Assembly: GCA_963663135.2 (NCBI GenBank)
Contig: CAXXRM010000005.1
Span: forward strand, 1 to 64,000
Length of the DNA stretch: 64,000 nucleotides
DNA from: Io17-Chloro-G2 sp963663135
GTDB taxonomy: Bacteria; Chloroflexota; Dehalococcoidia; Lucifugimonadales; UBA3495
Reading direction: 5' to 3'
The position numbers and the translations under genes were made by a program. The notes under the pieces were generated by a model. That model was not told the origin of the DNA. It made no database searches and saw only the letters and a program-made list of their open reading frames with translations. The first letter of the stretch is position 1. Each line of letters begins with the position of its first letter. Shown piece after piece: positions 8,209-16,602 of this stretch.

Positions 8209-8411
8209 CGACCTCAGGACCGGAGGCTCTCAGCGCCTGCGTGGTATTGCCTGGCTGAACCCTAAATCGAAATCTCCCAGCGAAAAGTTCGCAGTACGGT
8301 ACACTCTGGCCCACCATCTTGGACAAAATCAAGAACCTTCATTCGACGGACTCAATAGACACGGAAAACTCAGGTACTCGTGGGCGGTCGATTTGGGTCC
8401 ATTCAAGATTG
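8209..8411. other. gap upstream of the IS701-type element
   Basis: Contains a short inverted repeat (AGCCTCCGACC .. GGACCGGAGGCTCT, about 8202-8231), which could be a hairpin. No gene recognised. The right border abuts the CTAG target site of the insertion sequence at 8412. Confidence 0.3.
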
Positions 8412-9877
8412 CTAGTATTACAACGTCAGTTCAGGGAGGGATGTGGGGTGATGCCCGCATGGCGGCGCGGCGCTTGGCATGGGAGCGTTTGGCCCGTTCG
8501 TTACTGTCCTGCGTATCCTCAAGCCACCGCAGCAACTCGGTTGGCCCGAACCGTTCCCGGGGCAGCATTTCCCGCACCACCCGGTAGACCTGCGGCCTCG
8601 TGATCCGGGGCATCTTTTTCCCCCCAAGCCTGTTGCAGGCTCAGCAGAAAAGCTCCGCCCAGCAGGCACAGGGCCACGTGGTGATGCCAGCCAGCCCAGG
8701 TGCGGGTCTCGTACTCGTCCAGGCCTACGTCGCTTTTCTCCGTCTCAAACTCCGTTTCTATACGCCAACGGGAGCCTCCCACGTATGCCAGGGTCTCCAA
8801 CGGGGTATCCTCCGGAGCATTGGACAGGTAGTAGCGGGGTTCGCTGCCGTCCCGGTTCCGGCGGTAGACGGCCCAGTGGATTTCGCCGGGCTTGCGCCTG
8901 CTGGTCGGTCGCACCCTCTGGGCGCTGAAAAGGTAGCTGCGTGGCCCCTGGCTTCCCTCGGCCACCGTAATCTCACGCCAGGCCTCCTCCGGCAACTCGT
9001 CGCTGCGCTGCTCCATGGTCCGGCGCTGACCGTCTCGCAGCCTGGGTTTGCGGGGACGCCCGAATCCCTGATACTCCGCACTGGTCCAGGCAGGCTCCGG
9101 CGGCCACACCGTAAAGCCGGACGGAACGTCCAGCACGTACCACATCCCCAAGGCCGCCAGGCCCTCCCGGAAGGACGGCGACATCCCAAAGGCGTCGTCC
9201 GCCGCGACCCATCCAGCCTTCAGGTGGCCCCGCTCCTGTGCCCGCCCCACCATCTCCAAGGCCAACTCCGTCTTGGACCGGTAGCCCTGCCTATCCTCCG
9301 GCACACCCGCCGCCTCACACCGGTCTTTGTCCGAGGTCCAACTCTCGGGCAGATACAGCCCCTTGTCCACCAATGCCCGTCCCAACGGGCTGACATAGGC
9401 CAGGAACATCCCCGCCTGGCAGTTGGCCACCTTCCCCAGCCTCCCGCAGTACTGCCGGGCCACTCCCACCGACTTCCTCCCCTGCTTGGGAAAGTCGCTG
9501 CCGTCCAGCACCCACACCCCTTCCGGTTGCTCCAGCCGGGTTCCCAGGTACTCCTGCAGCCGTCCTATAATCACCTCATCGTCCCAGGGAGAATCGGTGA
9601 GAAACCGCTGCATCCCTCGGGCTGACCCCGGAACCGTCTCCGACAGGTTCTCAGCGTTGCGCCGCTCCCCAGACTGTACCAGCAGGGCCTGGAGATAATG
9701 ACCGCTGTGCTCCCGCGTCTCCCGGCGGCCAAACAGCGGCGCGAAGTAAGCGTGAAAATCCCGAAATGACCCGTACACCTGCTCGAAAGCTGCCGCATCC
9801 ACATCCCCACCTCACCTGCCTATTCCCTCTCCAGCTACACAGTTATCCTATCAAACTAACTGACGTTGTAATACTAG
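8412..9877. mobile_element. IS701-family insertion sequence
   Basis: The element carries one minus-strand transposase gene. Its ends are inverted repeats: TATTACAACGTCAGTT at 8416-8431 and AACTGACGTTGTAATA at 9858-9873. Each is flanked by CTAG (8412-8415 and 9874-9877), the 4-bp YTAR target duplication known for IS701-family elements. The small MITE at 1824-1968 shares these ends. The element sits in a gap between unrelated genes and does not visibly split one. Because the transposase is frameshifted, mobility of this copy is doubtful. Confidence 0.85.
8431..9802 (-). CDS. IS701-family DDE transposase, frameshifted near the C-terminus
   Basis: The main frame runs from 9802 to 8519 (427 residues) and shows the IS701 hallmarks: VWVLDGSDFPKQGRKSVGVA with the first catalytic Asp, RQYCGRLGKVANCQAG, GWVAADDAFG with the second Asp, and RWRIETEFETEKSDVGLDEY with the catalytic Glu. 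At a G6A5 run (8614-8625) the normal C-terminal tail, MPRITRPQVYRVVREMLPRE .. RAKRSHAKRR, continues in another frame (offset +1) and ends at about 8431. The main frame instead runs into unrelated sequence. A +1 programmed shift is possible at such a run, but IS701 transposases are usually single-frame, so I think an indel more likely. The catalytic core is intact. Confidence 0.8.
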
Positions 9878-9984
9878 GACGCCGGTGCGCCAACAGCCTA
9901 CCCCGCCGGCGCAAACGGGCGACGTCGCCGGCGGGGGAACGGCTCAAATACCTGGTGAGCAATTCAGGCATCGGGGGTTGGGAA

Positions 9985-10311
9985 ATGCTGTCCACCAATG
10001 ACTTCGCACACCGGGTTTGGGTGTCCCTGGAGGACATCCGGGAGCGCATTGCGGTCCTTGAGACCGAAATGCGTCACACCCGATGCCACCTGCACCGTCT
10101 GGAATCGAACCAGCACAGCCATGCGGCAGCCAACCCCGCAGACCCGGCCTGGGTTAACCGGGCCGGGCAGGCTGCCAGCGACCTGTTCCCGGTCAATGGA
10201 GCAACCTTCACGCTCAGGTTGAGCCGCCGGGCCCTGGGCGGAGGCGGCCTTCTGGGCGGGGGTCTGGCCGGCATAGCCGCCGGGACCGCCAAAGCCCTGG
10301 GATGGTGGTAG
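9985..10311 (+). CDS. small coiled-coil protein with glycine-rich hydrophobic C-terminus
   Basis: A 108-residue protein from ATG 9985. Residues about 10-45 form a probable coiled coil (VSLEDIRERIAVLETEMRHT, then RLESNQ). The C-terminus is a glycine-rich hydrophobic stretch (GGGGLLGGGLAGIAAGTAKA) that could be a membrane anchor. The frame is open further upstream to 9766, but that part overlaps the end of the insertion sequence and is compositionally different. A GGGGG stretch precedes the ATG. I do not recognise the family. Confidence 0.45.
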   Translation: MLSTNDFAHRVWVSLEDIRERIAVLETEMRHTRCHLHRLESNQHSHAAANPADPAWVNRAGQAASDLFPVNGATFTLRLSRRALGGGGLLGGGLAGIAAGTAKALGWW

Positions 10312-10535
10312 GGGCCAACCCCCAACCACCATCCCTTGCCGGCTGCTGATGATTTCCACGCCAGTGGTTTCCACGCAGAGGCCGCAGAGGCGCCGCTGAG
10401 AACGCAGAGTTTGTTGGGTTGGCATCCAAACTAAAGATATCCCGCGTCCTCTGCGCTAAATCAGCGCCATTTGCGTTGAATTTATCCTGACATTGCCATC
10501 GTTGTGCCGTCACCACCAGGGCCTTTCAATTGTCC
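10312..10535. repeat. low-complexity dispersed repeat of the CGCAGAG type
   Basis: Around 10370-10470 are short motifs such as CGCAGAGGCCGCAGAGGC and GAACGCAGAG and their complements (TCCTCTGCGCTAA). The same flavour of sequence recurs at 44465-44545, 57355-57405, 60025-60060 and 60150-60185. These are common dispersed sequences rather than a defined element. No gene seen. Confidence 0.4.
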
Positions 10536-10711
10536 CCCGTCATTCTCGCCGCAGCGGGAATCCAGAGCCCTGATCATGCGCCAAGAAGGTTATGCCAACT
10601 AAGACGCTACGCGTGGACAGTCCGACGTCCCACCTGGACCATTCCTTCAGACCCGTATGAGGTTGTATGGGAGAAAGGGCTCTGGATTCCCGCTGCGGCG
10701 AGAATGACGGG
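10536..10711. repeat. R element, full copy (176 bp, 35-bp perfect terminal inverted repeats)
   Basis: The best copy of the dispersed element of this window. It begins CCCGTCATTCTCGCCGCAGC and continues GGGAATCCAGAGCCC; the last 35 bases are the exact reverse complement. The interior (10571-10676) is not palindromic but is conserved in other copies, in either orientation: compare GTCCCACCTGGACCATTCCT here with GTCCCACCTGGAACATTCCT on the reverse of 29812-29985. No coding capacity, so it resembles a MITE. A solo inverted arm (TGGATTCCCGTTACGGCGAG) follows at about 10729-10760. Confidence 0.8.
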
Positions 10712-10902
10712 AGTAGGGGACAAAAAGGCCTCTGGATTCCCGTTACGGCGAGAACGACCGGGGCGGGCGTTGCGGCGAGATTTACCGGGGACAATAGACG
10801 GGCCCTGGCCTTGGCCCGGCGACGTGATGACACGCCCATCGCCGGGCGATATACTGGGCTCACCGCTTCCAACCAGTCATACGTATAGGGAGGACGACCT
10901 CC

Positions 10903-11793
10903 ATGAGCTGGAATTTCGAACTGGTGGCCGGCCCCTACAACGGGACCACCGAGGGCCCGGTGTGGGATGGGCAAGCCCTTCTTTTCAGCCACATTCCCGC
11001 CAACCGCATCCTGCGCTACGACCCAAAAACCGGCGACATCTCTGAATTTTTCACCGGAACCCAGCGCACCAACGGGCTGTGTTTCGACTCCCAGGGAAAC
11101 CTTTACGGTTGCCAGAGCGCCGGGCGTCGCATCGTCCGCTTCGAAAGCGACCGGACAACCATCACCTCCCTGCCCCATCAACTCGACGGCAAACGCCACA
11201 ATAACCCCAACGATCTGGCCGTGGACAAGCAGGGTCGCATTTGGTTCACCGACCCCTTCAACGGCTCCGCCGGGGACCAGGAACTGGACCACATGTCGGT
11301 TTTGCGGTTGGACCCCCAACCCGGCGGCGGCTGGACGTTGAACCGCGCCACCTACGACGTGAGCCGGCCCAATGGCATTCTCATATCACGGGACCAAAAG
11401 ACCCTCTACGTGGCCCAGAGCGACTACACTCCCGGCCAACCCAGGCAGCTGCGGGCCTATCCGATAAACGACGACGGCTCCCTTGGCCCATTCAAGACTC
11501 TGCATACTTTTGGCATCGATCACCAGGGAGTGCAGCGGGGCGTTGATGGGATGACCCTCGACGCCGACGGGAATATCGTGGTTTGCGCCGGTTGGGAGCA
11601 GAGCGGGCCAGGGCCGATGATCTATGTTTTCGCTCCATCGGGGCGCATACTTGAAACCCATCCAATGCGGGTTGACCGCCCCACCAACTGCTGTTTCGGG
11701 GACGCCGATATGCGGACCCTCTACGTGACCACCGGCGGTGGCCACCTGCTGCGGGCCAGGACCGACCGCACCGGATGGATCATGTGGCCGTGA
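10903..11793 (+). CDS. SMP-30/gluconolactonase/LRE-like family protein
   Basis: A 296-residue cytosolic beta-propeller. The N-terminus reads GPYNGTTEGPVWDGQALLFS, with the conserved metal-binding Glu of TEGPxW. The second conserved block is NNPNDLAVDKQGRIWFTDP, with the Asn and Asp ligands, and the third is RPNGILISRDQKTLYVAQS. These match calcium-dependent lactonases of the SMP-30 type, which open sugar or other lactones. The ATG at 10903 has GGGAGGAC upstream. Its end overlaps the start of an enoyl-CoA hydratase by 19 bases, so the two are likely co-transcribed and translationally coupled. That hints at a catabolic pathway in which a lactone or ester is opened before CoA-dependent degradation, but the substrate is not determinable. 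Confidence 0.85.
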   Translation: MSWNFELVAGPYNGTTEGPVWDGQALLFSHIPANRILRYDPKTGDISEFFTGTQRTNGLCFDSQGNLYGCQSAGRRIVRFESDRTTITSLPHQLDGKRHNNPNDLAVDKQGRIWFTDPFNGSAGDQELDHMSVLRLDPQPGGGWTLNRATYDVSRPNGILISRDQKTLYVAQSDYTPGQPRQLRAYPINDDGSLGPFKTLHTFGIDHQGVQRGVDGMTLDADGNIVVCAGWEQSGPGPMIYVFAPSGRILETHPMRVDRPTNCCFGDADMRTLYVTTGGGHLLRARTDRTGWIMWP

Positions 11794-12581
11794 GCAGCCT
11801 GGACATAACGGTTGACCGTGACGGGTCGGTGGCCACTGTCACCATAAACCGCCCCAGCCAACGAAACGCCATCAGCTTCGCCATGTGGGGCCAGTTGGCC
11901 GATCTACTGAGGGGGCTGGACGCCGACCGGCAGATACGGGCCGTGATCATTACGGGAGCCGGAGGCCAGGCGTTTTCCGCCGGCGCCGACATCAGCGATT
12001 TCGAAGAGCACCGGTCGGATTCGGCAAAGGGCCGCGGGTATAACGATGCGGTCAATGGCCTGCTGGCCGCCGTGTCCGCCATGGCCACACCGACCATATC
12101 TATGATTCGGGGCTTCGCGGTTGGCGGGGGCTGCGAACTCGCTATTGCCACCGACCTTCGCATCGCCGCCGAGGGCAGCAGGTTTGGCATCCCGGTGGCC
12201 CGGCTGGGAATATCGATCGGCCACCGGGAAATGCGCGGGTTGGTCGACTTAGTAGGCAAGGGCAACGCGCTTTACATCCTCCTCTCCGGGCGTTTGATCG
12301 GCGCCCAAGAGGCGAAGGACATGGGCCTGGTCAACCAGGTAACTTCCGATGAAGACCTGGAAGAGGTTACCTACTCGCTTGCCCGGGAGGTGGCCGCGCT
12401 GGCCCCACTTTCCCACGCGGTGAACAAGCTGACCATGCAGCAGGCCCTGGCCAAGCCCCTCTTTTGTGACCTGACCCCGGAAGAGGCGGAACTTCCGATC
12501 GCCCAGTTCGACACCCTGGACTACCGGGAAGGCTACCGGGCTTTTCTGGAGAAACGCCGGCCCCTGTTTCGAGGGGAATAG
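11775..12581 (+). CDS. enoyl-CoA hydratase/isomerase family protein
   Basis: A 268-residue crotonase-fold protein. Visible family motifs: VATVTINRPSQRNAIS near the N-terminus, ITGAGGQAFSAGADISDF (first oxyanion-hole residue and the acyl-CoA loop), IRGFAVGGGCELAIATDLRI (second oxyanion-hole Gly), and FGIPVARLGIS. In crotonase-type hydratases one catalytic Glu follows the AVGGGCELA helix and another lies about 20 residues on. Here the second position falls in the GIPVARLGI region, where I see no clear Glu, so the exact reaction (hydration, isomerisation or hydrolysis) is open. The ATG at 11775 lies inside the preceding SMP-30-like gene; GTGs at 11784 and 11790 are alternatives. Length is normal for the family. 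Confidence 0.85.
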   Translation: MDHVAVSSLDITVDRDGSVATVTINRPSQRNAISFAMWGQLADLLRGLDADRQIRAVIITGAGGQAFSAGADISDFEEHRSDSAKGRGYNDAVNGLLAAVSAMATPTISMIRGFAVGGGCELAIATDLRIAAEGSRFGIPVARLGISIGHREMRGLVDLVGKGNALYILLSGRLIGAQEAKDMGLVNQVTSDEDLEEVTYSLAREVAALAPLSHAVNKLTMQQALAKPLFCDLTPEEAELPIAQFDTLDYREGYRAFLEKRRPLFRGE

Positions 12582-12593
12582 GTCTGGCGTCCA

Positions 12594-13331
12594 TTGTCCA
12601 CCCGCGCCAAAAGGACCAGGGCAGATCTCCTCTTGACCGGGGCCGGGCTGGCCGAAAGCCGGGAGCAGGCCCAGGTCCTGATCATGGCGGGAATGGTTTT
12701 CAGCCCCGCCGGCCGGGTCCTGAAACCCAGCTCCCTGTATCCCAGCGACACTGATTTTGAAGTCAAGGGCCGGCTGCCCTTTGTGAGTCGGGGCGGTGTG
12801 AAGCTGGCCCACGCCCTTGACACTTGGGGTGTTTCCGTCGATGGCCTGTCAGCCCTGGACGTGGGGGCATCCACCGGGGGATTCACCGACTGCCTCCTCC
12901 AACGCGGCGCCGCCAGGGTCTGCGCCCTCGACGTGGGACACGGCCAACTGGCCTACCGCATCAGGACCGACCCCCGGGTAACGGTCATGGAAAAGGTCAA
13001 CGCCAGGAATCCCTTTGAAATTCCCTACCCGGCGGACCTGGCCACCATCGACGTTTCCTTCATTTCCCTGGCGTTGGTGCTGCCTGAAATCAGCAAAAAC
13101 GTGAAGCCGGGGAGTCCCATCCTGGCACTGGTCAAACCCCAATTTGAGGCCAAACGTGAGGACGTGGGCCGCGGCGGAGTCATCAAGGACCCAAAAGTCC
13201 ACGCTCGGGTCCTGGGCCGGGTTATCAACTGGGCGGTAGACGCCGGTTTCAGATTGCGGAATATCTGCCCCTCACCCATACTGGGCGACGCGGGCAACCG
13301 CGAGTTTTTCATGCTTCTGGAGAATAGATAA
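12594..13331 (+). CDS. tlyA: TlyA family rRNA (2'-O)-methyltransferase / hemolysin A homologue
   Basis: A 245-residue protein from TTG 12594, 13 bases after the previous stop. Residues 5-65 are an S4 RNA-binding domain (RADLLLTGAGLAESREQAQV, VSRGGVKLAHAL). Residues about 80-245 are an FtsJ-like SAM methyltransferase with motif I LDVGASTGGFTDCLLQRGA, then ALDVGHGQLAYRIR and a conserved LVKPQFEAKREDVGRGGVI segment. The family methylates 16S/23S rRNA and has also been called hemolysin. Size and motif order are standard. Its position close behind an enoyl-CoA hydratase suggests a shared transcript, although no functional link is obvious. Confidence 0.9.
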   Translation: MSTRAKRTRADLLLTGAGLAESREQAQVLIMAGMVFSPAGRVLKPSSLYPSDTDFEVKGRLPFVSRGGVKLAHALDTWGVSVDGLSALDVGASTGGFTDCLLQRGAARVCALDVGHGQLAYRIRTDPRVTVMEKVNARNPFEIPYPADLATIDVSFISLALVLPEISKNVKPGSPILALVKPQFEAKREDVGRGGVIKDPKVHARVLGRVINWAVDAGFRLRNICPSPILGDAGNREFFMLLENR

Positions 13332-13399
13332 AGCCGTTCCCGGGCAACGACTGGACTGGACTGAATGCGGGACCGTACTCAATGACGGAGGATTAGGGA

Positions 13400-13873
13400 A
13401 TGAATGTCGAGGAAGTGGCTGAGCTTTTGACTGCCCAGGGAAAGACCGTCTCGGTAGCCGAGGCTTGCACCTGCGGTCTGGTCGGATACATGCTGGGTAC
13501 GGTGCCGGGAAGCTCCCGGTATTTCCCCGGCGGCGTGGTGGCTTATACTGGCGGTTTGAAGCAGAAAATCCTGGGAGTTCCCGACGAGCTTTACAACACC
13601 AAGGGCAGTGTCTCCGAGGAGATGGCGATTGCCATGGCCGCGGGGGTGCGGGAATTGACGGGAACCGACTACGCCATTTCCACCACGGGAGTCACCGGTC
13701 CGGGCCAGGGCCGCTCCGGGGTGCCGATGGGCACTTTCTGGATCGGACTCTCGGCCAAGGAAGGGCCTGACACTGCCATCGAAATCAACGTCGGCAGCGA
13801 CCGGGACGGCAACAAGAGGGGAGCGGCTCAGGCCGCCATCGACCTCCTCGGCAGCCGTCTGAAAAACGGGTGA
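13400..13873 (+). CDS. CinA C-terminal domain protein (nicotinamide-nucleotide amidohydrolase PncC type)
   Basis: A 157-residue stand-alone CinA C-terminal domain with start ATG 13400 behind GGAGGATTAGGGA. Members deamidate nicotinamide mononucleotide to nicotinate mononucleotide in NAD recycling. Visible motifs: SVAEACTCGLVGYMLGTVPG, YFPGGVVAYTGGLKQKILGV, GSVSEEMAIAMAAG, and AISTTGVTGPGQG. The usual AESCTGG motif reads AEACTCG here (residues 20-26): the conserved Ser is Ala and the first Gly of the pair is Cys. The Ser is thought to matter for catalysis, so activity may be altered. The rest of the fold, including the TGVTGPGG-like glycine loop, is normal. Confidence 0.8.
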   Translation: MNVEEVAELLTAQGKTVSVAEACTCGLVGYMLGTVPGSSRYFPGGVVAYTGGLKQKILGVPDELYNTKGSVSEEMAIAMAAGVRELTGTDYAISTTGVTGPGQGRSGVPMGTFWIGLSAKEGPDTAIEINVGSDRDGNKRGAAQAAIDLLGSRLKNG

Positions 13874-13941
13874 TTGTCTGAAACACGGCCCAGAGAACGA
13901 CTGGTTGACCGGGCGTTAAGGGCATCAACGGTGAGGTCGGA

Positions 13942-14172
13942 TTGTTGACGATTTTCGGCTCCATTGCCGTCGGCATCATGTTCCTGTCCTACCTGCTGGA
14001 ACGCCACAGCAAATGGATGGTGTTGGTTTTTGCCCTGGGGTCGGCGCTGACCGCGGCCTACAGCGGCCTTGAGAAAGTCTATCCGATTACAGTCATCGAA
14101 GTCCTGTGGACTCTGGCTGCCCTGCAACGCTTCATCAGGCGACACCGCAGTGAATCGTCGCCGGCCGGATGA
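13942..14172 (+). CDS. small two-helix membrane protein
   Basis: A 76-residue ORF from TTG 13942 with two hydrophobic segments (residues 3-19 and 25-42) and a third amphipathic helix ending in a basic tail (ALQRFIRRHRSE). GAGG precedes the start by about 7 bases. It follows the CinA-like gene on the same strand by 69 bases. The regular alternation of hydrophobic helices and a positive cytoplasmic end supports a real gene, but I recognise no family. Confidence 0.5.
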   Translation: MLTIFGSIAVGIMFLSYLLERHSKWMVLVFALGSALTAAYSGLEKVYPITVIEVLWTLAALQRFIRRHRSESSPAG

Positions 14173-14256
14173 GACTTAACCCGCCTTGCTCCGGCCTCGC
14201 AAATGATTCCAATCTAACCCTGCTGTACCCTTGGGGTTGGGACCTTATTCCGACCT

Positions 14257-16602
14257 TCACGCCGGCTCCAGGTGTTGCTGCGCCTCACTATTGTCCGCGA
14301 TACCCGCCCAATCGTACTCCATGGGAATCATCTCAACCTTGCGCCAGGCCTCCGATTGGTCGTGGTAGTGCGGGCTGCCCGGATGTCCCGATGCGCCCAA
14401 CGGCACCACCCACAAAGAGTTATCCCAATCGGCGGTGTCGTAGGAGTACCGCGCCACCGAAAGGCTGGTGACCGTCGCGAAATTGGCCGCAGCGTAGCCG
14501 CCGGCCAGCGGCGTGTCTCCGTCGCCGCTGCTGGGTATCGGCGGCGGGTTCAGCAGTTCCGCCAAATCCGGCCGGCTCGCCGACAGCGTGTGGGCCGGTC
14601 TTGCCTGGTGCACAAGGCCCCATTGCCAGCCTTCCATGTCGCCACCCTGCCGCTCCGCCAATTCGGCCACCGCCCGGGTTAAGGCCCGTGACATCAACCC
14701 ATGCCAGGTCTCACCGGGGGCGAGCATGCCGCGGTCATCGGCTGCGATCAGCACAATCAGCCTGGCCTTGAGGCGTCCCAAAAAGAGGCCCAGGCCCCTG
14801 CCCTCCGGTTTCCACGACGCCCGGGCCAACTCGGGGCCAAGATACCCCTCCAGCACGTCCTTCAGCAGAGCGTCTCGAAAAGCGCTGTAAATGGTGGGCT
14901 CAACCGCGGCCGCGTCCATTCGGCAGTTCCAGCCAAGCAATTTTGCCTTGGCCCTAGCCGCCTCGGGATTTTCCGGGGTCACGTCTTGGAGGAAACCCAC
15001 GTAGGCTTGGGCCGGCGCCGAGACCATTTCCCGGTGTACATCCGCCATGTCCGCGGCGGATGGCCGGTCCAGGGACAGCAGGCGTTGGGTTACCCGTTCT
15101 GCCCGGAACCCGGGCGTGAAATCCAGTGCGATATAGTGGGGATAGTCCTCCCCCACCGGCCGGTTGTTGGCCGTAGCCACATAGCCCGCCTCCGGGTTCA
15201 GGCTGCGGGGCATTTCTTCGAAGGGAATGTACCCGCTCCACTCATGCTCCCCGGTCCAACCCGGTGCCGGAAGCCAGGCGTTGGTCATGGAACGAATGGG
15301 GATGCGTCCCCGGCACAGGTATCCAAAGTTGCCCTTCACGTCGGCCAACAGGAAGTTGTTGACCGGGTCTACCCAATCCCTCATGGACTCGACCAATTCG
15401 TGGGCGTCTCCCGACCGCAACATCGTGAGCAATGTGTTGGTCCAGGCCGAAGCGCCGGACTGCGGGCCTTCAGTGGCGGTGTATTTGAAGCTCAGCCCGG
15501 CCCCCGCTTCCGGGTCACCCGCGATTAATGGCCCGTGGCGTGTGACCACCGATTTGATGCCCCGGCTCTCGCCGCCCTTGACCTTGATCGTTTCCTCGTA
15601 TACTTGGGCCGGGAGCCAGCGGTCTTGGTACAGGTACTGCTCGGGGTCATCGGGATTGAACCGCTCGATGTAAAGGTCCTGGTAGTCGGCCCAGGTGTGG
15701 GTGACCGACCAGGCGACGTGGGCGTTGTGGCCGAAGTGGGGGAAGCCGGGCTGCCCGGCAAATGACAGGCCCACGACGTCAAAGTCGGGGCAGGCTAGGT
15801 GATTCTGGTAATAGGCATTGGGCGTATCCAGCGCCCGGTGAGAATCGCCCGCCAGGATTGGCATTCCGGATTTGGTGCGGTCCCCGGCCAGCGCGAAGCT
15901 GTTGCTGCCCAGATCACTCTCATGCAAGTAATTCAATGAACCGGCGCCCCGGCTCAACTCCTCCAAGCCATCGTCCAGCGCCCCCTGGTACACGTCGCCG
16001 GGAGGCAGTATCAGCAGATGACCCGGCTCGTATCCTGGGAAAACGGTGGCCGCCTTCTCCGGTCCCAGTTTGCGCACCACCTGGGCCCGCCAGATCTTGG
16101 ATTCAAAAACCCCCATCAGGATGTGCCGCGCTTTGTACACCACCAACCCATCCCAAGGCTCCCAGGGTTCGGGGCTGATATCGGAGATGCCGTACTCCAC
16201 CGGAAGAGACTTGGTGGTCTGGATAAAAGCGTTAACCCCTTGGGCGTAGGCGTCGAACATCAGCCTGGTATCGCCCGTGGTGGACCGGTAGTCCTCTTTG
16301 GCGCTGTCCACCAGCCGGAACCGGCGCATCAAAACGTCCTGGTCGACCGCCCCTTCTCCCACAACCTCCGCCCAGCGGCCGGCGCCCCTCCGCCGGTCGT
16401 ATTCCATCTGCCACAGCCGGTCTTGGGCCGTGAAAAACCCCTGGGCAAAGAAAGCGTCCGCCAGGTTCGATGTCTTGGCGTGGGGAATGCCCCACCGGTC
16501 GCGGTGGATTTCAACCTTGTCGTTCAACCCGGTCACTCTAACCGTACCGGTCACCCGCGGCAGGGACCCTTGCAACGCCTGCTGGTCAATCAAAGCCACC
16601 AT
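14257..16602 (-). CDS. penicillin acylase family (Ntn-hydrolase, peptidase S45) protein
   Basis: A 781-residue protein from ATG 16602. Members are made as a precursor that cuts itself in front of a nucleophilic Ser to give alpha and beta chains and then hydrolyse amide bonds of acylated amines (penicillins, acyl-homoserine lactones, others). The N-terminal VEIHRDRWGIPHAKTSNLAD and FFTAQDRLWQMEYDRR are classic. The nucleophile is Ser233 in SDLGSNSFALAGDRTKSG, followed by LAGDSHRALDTPN; then HNAHVAWSVTHTWADYQDLY and the C-terminal VVPLGASGHPGSPHYHDQ. No signal peptide is seen, unlike periplasmic penicillin G acylases, so it may act in the cytoplasm. Substrate unknown. Single-gene transcript, convergent with the small membrane protein gene. 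Confidence 0.9.
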   Translation of the reverse strand: MVALIDQQALQGSLPRVTGTVRVTGLNDKVEIHRDRWGIPHAKTSNLADAFFAQGFFTAQDRLWQMEYDRRRGAGRWAEVVGEGAVDQDVLMRRFRLVDSAKEDYRSTTGDTRLMFDAYAQGVNAFIQTTKSLPVEYGISDISPEPWEPWDGLVVYKARHILMGVFESKIWRAQVVRKLGPEKAATVFPGYEPGHLLILPPGDVYQGALDDGLEELSRGAGSLNYLHESDLGSNSFALAGDRTKSGMPILAGDSHRALDTPNAYYQNHLACPDFDVVGLSFAGQPGFPHFGHNAHVAWSVTHTWADYQDLYIERFNPDDPEQYLYQDRWLPAQVYEETIKVKGGESRGIKSVVTRHGPLIAGDPEAGAGLSFKYTATEGPQSGASAWTNTLLTMLRSGDAHELVESMRDWVDPVNNFLLADVKGNFGYLCRGRIPIRSMTNAWLPAPGWTGEHEWSGYIPFEEMPRSLNPEAGYVATANNRPVGEDYPHYIALDFTPGFRAERVTQRLLSLDRPSAADMADVHREMVSAPAQAYVGFLQDVTPENPEAARAKAKLLGWNCRMDAAAVEPTIYSAFRDALLKDVLEGYLGPELARASWKPEGRGLGLFLGRLKARLIVLIAADDRGMLAPGETWHGLMSRALTRAVAELAERQGGDMEGWQWGLVHQARPAHTLSASRPDLAELLNPPPIPSSGDGDTPLAGGYAAANFATVTSLSVARYSYDTADWDNSLWVVPLGASGHPGSPHYHDQSEAWRKVEMIPMEYDWAGIADNSEAQQHLEPA

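Noticed and set aside
10086..10110. GGAATCGAACCAGC, which resembles the reverse complement of a tRNA T-arm
   Set aside because: No matching acceptor, D-arm or anticodon arm around it, and it lies inside a coding frame (RLESNQH).
14701..15528. Long antisense frame opposite the penicillin-acylase gene
   Set aside because: It is the shadow frame of a well-supported gene; composition is as expected for an antisense frame in GC-rich DNA.
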